From Pampus argenteus (lineage: Eukaryota; Chordata; Actinopteri; Scombriformes; Stromateidae), in NCBI GenBank assembly GCA_036937835.1, contig CM072876.1, positions 18,536,001 through 18,600,000 of the forward strand: DNA of 64,000 bases. Direction: 5' to 3'. The notes under the pieces were generated by a model. That model saw only the letters and a list, made by a program, of their open reading frames with translations. It did no database searches and was not told the origin of the DNA. Below are positions 62,201 to 64,000 of the stretch, piece after piece (position 1 is the stretch's first letter; each line of letters starts with the position of its first letter). Both the position numbers and the translations under genes were made by a program.

Positions 62201-64000
62201 TTTTCAATCAAAACCATGTTTGCCATCAACAAGTAACTGATTTCTAATAATTAGGAGCACAAAACTCACTTCTGAGAGCTTCCTGCAGCTTTTACTGTAA
62301 CATTTGTAAAAATTGCTTTCTCTCAGGCCAAAACTGACAACTACAGTTTTTCTTAAACAAGGAGCAATATTTTCAATCAAAACCATGTTTGCCATCAACA
62401 AGTAACTGATTTCTAATGATGAGGAGCACAAAACTCACTTCTGAGAGCTTCCTGCAGCTTTTACTGTAACATTTGTAAAAATAGCTTTCTCTCTGTGAGA
62501 GAAGGCCAAAACTGACAACTACAGTTTTTCTTAAACAAGGAGCAATATTTTCAATCAAAACCATGTTTGCCATCAACAAGTAATTGATTTCTAATGATTA
62601 GGACCAAAAAACTCACTTCTGAGAGCTTCCTGCAGCTTTTACTGTAACATTTGTAAAAATAGCTTTCTCTCAGTGAGAGAAGGTCAAAACTGACAACTAC
62701 AGTTTTTCTTAAACAACAAGCAATATTTTCAATCAAAACCATGTTTGCCATCAACAAGTAACTGATTTCTAATGATTAGGAGCACAAAACTCACTTCTGA
62801 GAGCTCCCTGCAGCTTTTACTGTAACATTTGTAAAAATTGCTTTCTCTCAGGCCAAAACTGACAACTACAGTTTTTCTTAAACAAGGAGCAATATTTTCA
62901 ATCAAAACCATGTTTGCCATCAACAAGTAACTGATTTCTAATGATTAGGAGCACAAAACTCACTTCTGAGAGCTTCCTGCAGCTTTTACTGTAACATTTG
63001 TAAAAATAGCTTTCTCTCAGGCCAAAACTGACAACTACAGTTTTTCTTAAACAACAAGCAATATTTTCAATCAAAACCATGTTTGCCATCAACAAGTAAC
63101 TGATTTCTAATGATTAGGAGCACAAAACTCACTTCTGAGAGCTTCCTGCAGCTTTTACTGTAACATTTGTAAAAATTGCTTTCTCTCAGGCCAAAACTGA
63201 CAACTACAGTTTTTCTTAAACAAGGAGCAATATTTTCAATCAAAACCATGTTTGCCATCAACAAGTAACTGATTTCTAATGAATAGGAGCACAAAACTCA
63301 CTTCTGAGAGCTTCCTGCAGCTTTTACTGTAACATTTGTAAAAAATAGCTTTCTCTCAGGCCAAAATGACAACTACAGTTTTTCTTAAACAACAAGCACT
63401 ATTTTCAATCAAAACCATGTTTGCCATCAACAAGTAACTGATTTCTAATGATTAGGACCAAAAAACTCACTTCTGAGAGCTTCCTGCAGCTTTTACTGTA
63501 ACATTTGTAAAAATAGCTTTCTCTCAGCGAGAGAAGGTCAAAACTGACAACTACAGTTTTTCTTAAACAAGGAGCAATATTTTCAATCAAAACCATGTTT
63601 GCCATCAACAAGTAACTGATTTCTAATGATTAGGACCAAAAAACTCACTTCTGAGAGCTTCCTGCAGCTTTTACTGTAACATTTGTAAAAAATAGCTTTC
63701 TCTCAGGCCAAAACTGACAACTACAGTTTTTCTTAAACAAGGAGCAATATTTTCAATCAAAACCATGTTTGCCATCAACAAGTAGCTGATTTCTAATGAT
63801 TAGGACCAAAAAACTCACTTCTGAGAGCTTCCTGCAGCTTTTACTGTAACATTTGTAAAAATAGCTTTCTCTCAGGCCAAAATGACAACTACAGTTTTTC
63901 TTAAACAAGGAGCAATATTTTCAATCAAAACCATGTTTGCCATCAACAAGTAACTGATTTCTAATGATTAGGAGCACAAAACTCACTTCTGAGAGCTTCC
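58634..64000 (+). repeat. Right-end satellite with repeated HOR cores
   Basis: The five-monomer core recurs at 60833-61695, 2410 bp after the 58423 copy. A variant at 62373-63235 has its first monomer from block D (GATGAGGAGC). A private CAAGCACTATT change, which destroys the SspI site, occurs at 62028 and 63399, 1371 bp apart, again about one 8-monomer period. The array continues past the window end. No gene is seen. Confidence 0.88.
60833..61695 (+). repeat. Five-monomer HOR core
   Basis: Same five-member order as at 58423, including the TAATTGATTTC change, so it is closer to that copy than to 53603 or 57053. Confidence 0.85.

Larger units (their letters stand above)
1..64000 (+). repeat. 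Satellite DNA array, ~169-bp monomer, whole window
   Basis: Every line of the window is the same AT-rich monomer repeated head to tail in one orientation, with no inversion and no foreign insertion. The main length is 169 bp; other classes differ by a 9-bp insertion (178), a 6-bp deletion (163) or single-base indels (168, 170, 177). From 295 to 15491 I count 89 monomers in 15196 bp, a mean of 170.7 bp. Neither end of the array is in the window. Monomer length and HOR organisation resemble centromeric satellites of animals and plants, but centromere function is an inference. I do not recognise the family. Confidence 0.98.

Noticed and set aside
295..63611. Hundreds of overlapping minus-strand open frames of 60-127 codons with nearly the same peptide
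   Set aside because: They follow the satellite period, mostly start at TTG, and overlap the next copy in another frame because 169 is not a multiple of 3. The longer 119-127-codon frames appear wherever a 168-bp or 177-bp monomer keeps the frame. No promoter, consistent start context or conserved-versus-silent pattern is visible. They are shadows of the repeat.
1..64000. CRISPR array
   Set aside because: The repeats are about 169 bp and contiguous, with no unique spacers, leader or cas genes.
1..64000. Human-type alpha satellite (171 bp)
   Set aside because: The monomer length is similar, but I see no resemblance to the alphoid consensus and no CENP-B box.
1..64000. A hidden novel gene system or coding locus inside the array
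   Set aside because: I looked through the window for any stretch departing from the monomer and found none longer than the 9-bp insertion. All structure seen is explained by satellite variants and their duplications.

Overview
The whole 64 kb is one uninterrupted tandem satellite array. I see no protein-coding gene, RNA gene, transposable-element insertion, CRISPR array or unique flanking DNA. The basic monomer is 169 bp and about 35% G+C (counted on the first monomer), and every copy is in the same head-to-tail orientation. Length classes are 163, 168, 169, 170, 173, 177 and 178 bp, and I estimate about 370-375 monomers. The monomer length, the uniform orientation and the nested higher-order repeats (HORs) fit a eukaryotic centromeric or pericentromeric satellite. 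The common monomer has no CpG, which fits a genome that methylates its satellites (vertebrate or plant). I do not recognise the family and cannot name the species.

Layout. Positions 1-8842 (block A1) recur almost unchanged at 15197-24037 (block A2). Between them, 8843-15196 is a mosaic of the same variants and includes a 2.0 kb copy (13249-15248) of 3323-5322. The left third also has short nested HORs of 3, 4 and 8 monomers (506, 675 and 1365 bp). Near 23.4-24.0 kb the monomer types change: a variant reading AAAATTGC where most read AAAATAGC, almost absent to the left, becomes common, and 178-bp monomers become frequent. An out-of-register junction at 24037/24038 marks this change and recurs at 26900, 28714, 31932 and 35151. 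It bounds a tandem duplication of 3218/3219 bp (28714-31931, 31932-35150).

The right half is dominated by a tandem duplication of an 8.2-8.4 kb, 48/49-monomer unit (37262-45503 and 45504-53914). The five substitutions I found between its copies suggest it is very young. The second copy carries one extra 169-bp monomer, a clear hybrid of its two neighbours, which is the expected product of unequal crossover. From about 52.8 kb to the end, a 1.37 kb, 8-monomer HOR and a 2.35 kb duplication continue the pattern.

Two small dyad symmetries recur. A 7-bp-arm inverted repeat with a 7-nt spacer lies in most monomers. A perfect 7-bp hairpin with a 3-nt loop is present only in the monomers that carry a 9-bp insertion. 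There is no CENP-B-box-like sequence in the monomer. The window is best read as a record of satellite amplification, conversion and deletion, not as a gene system.
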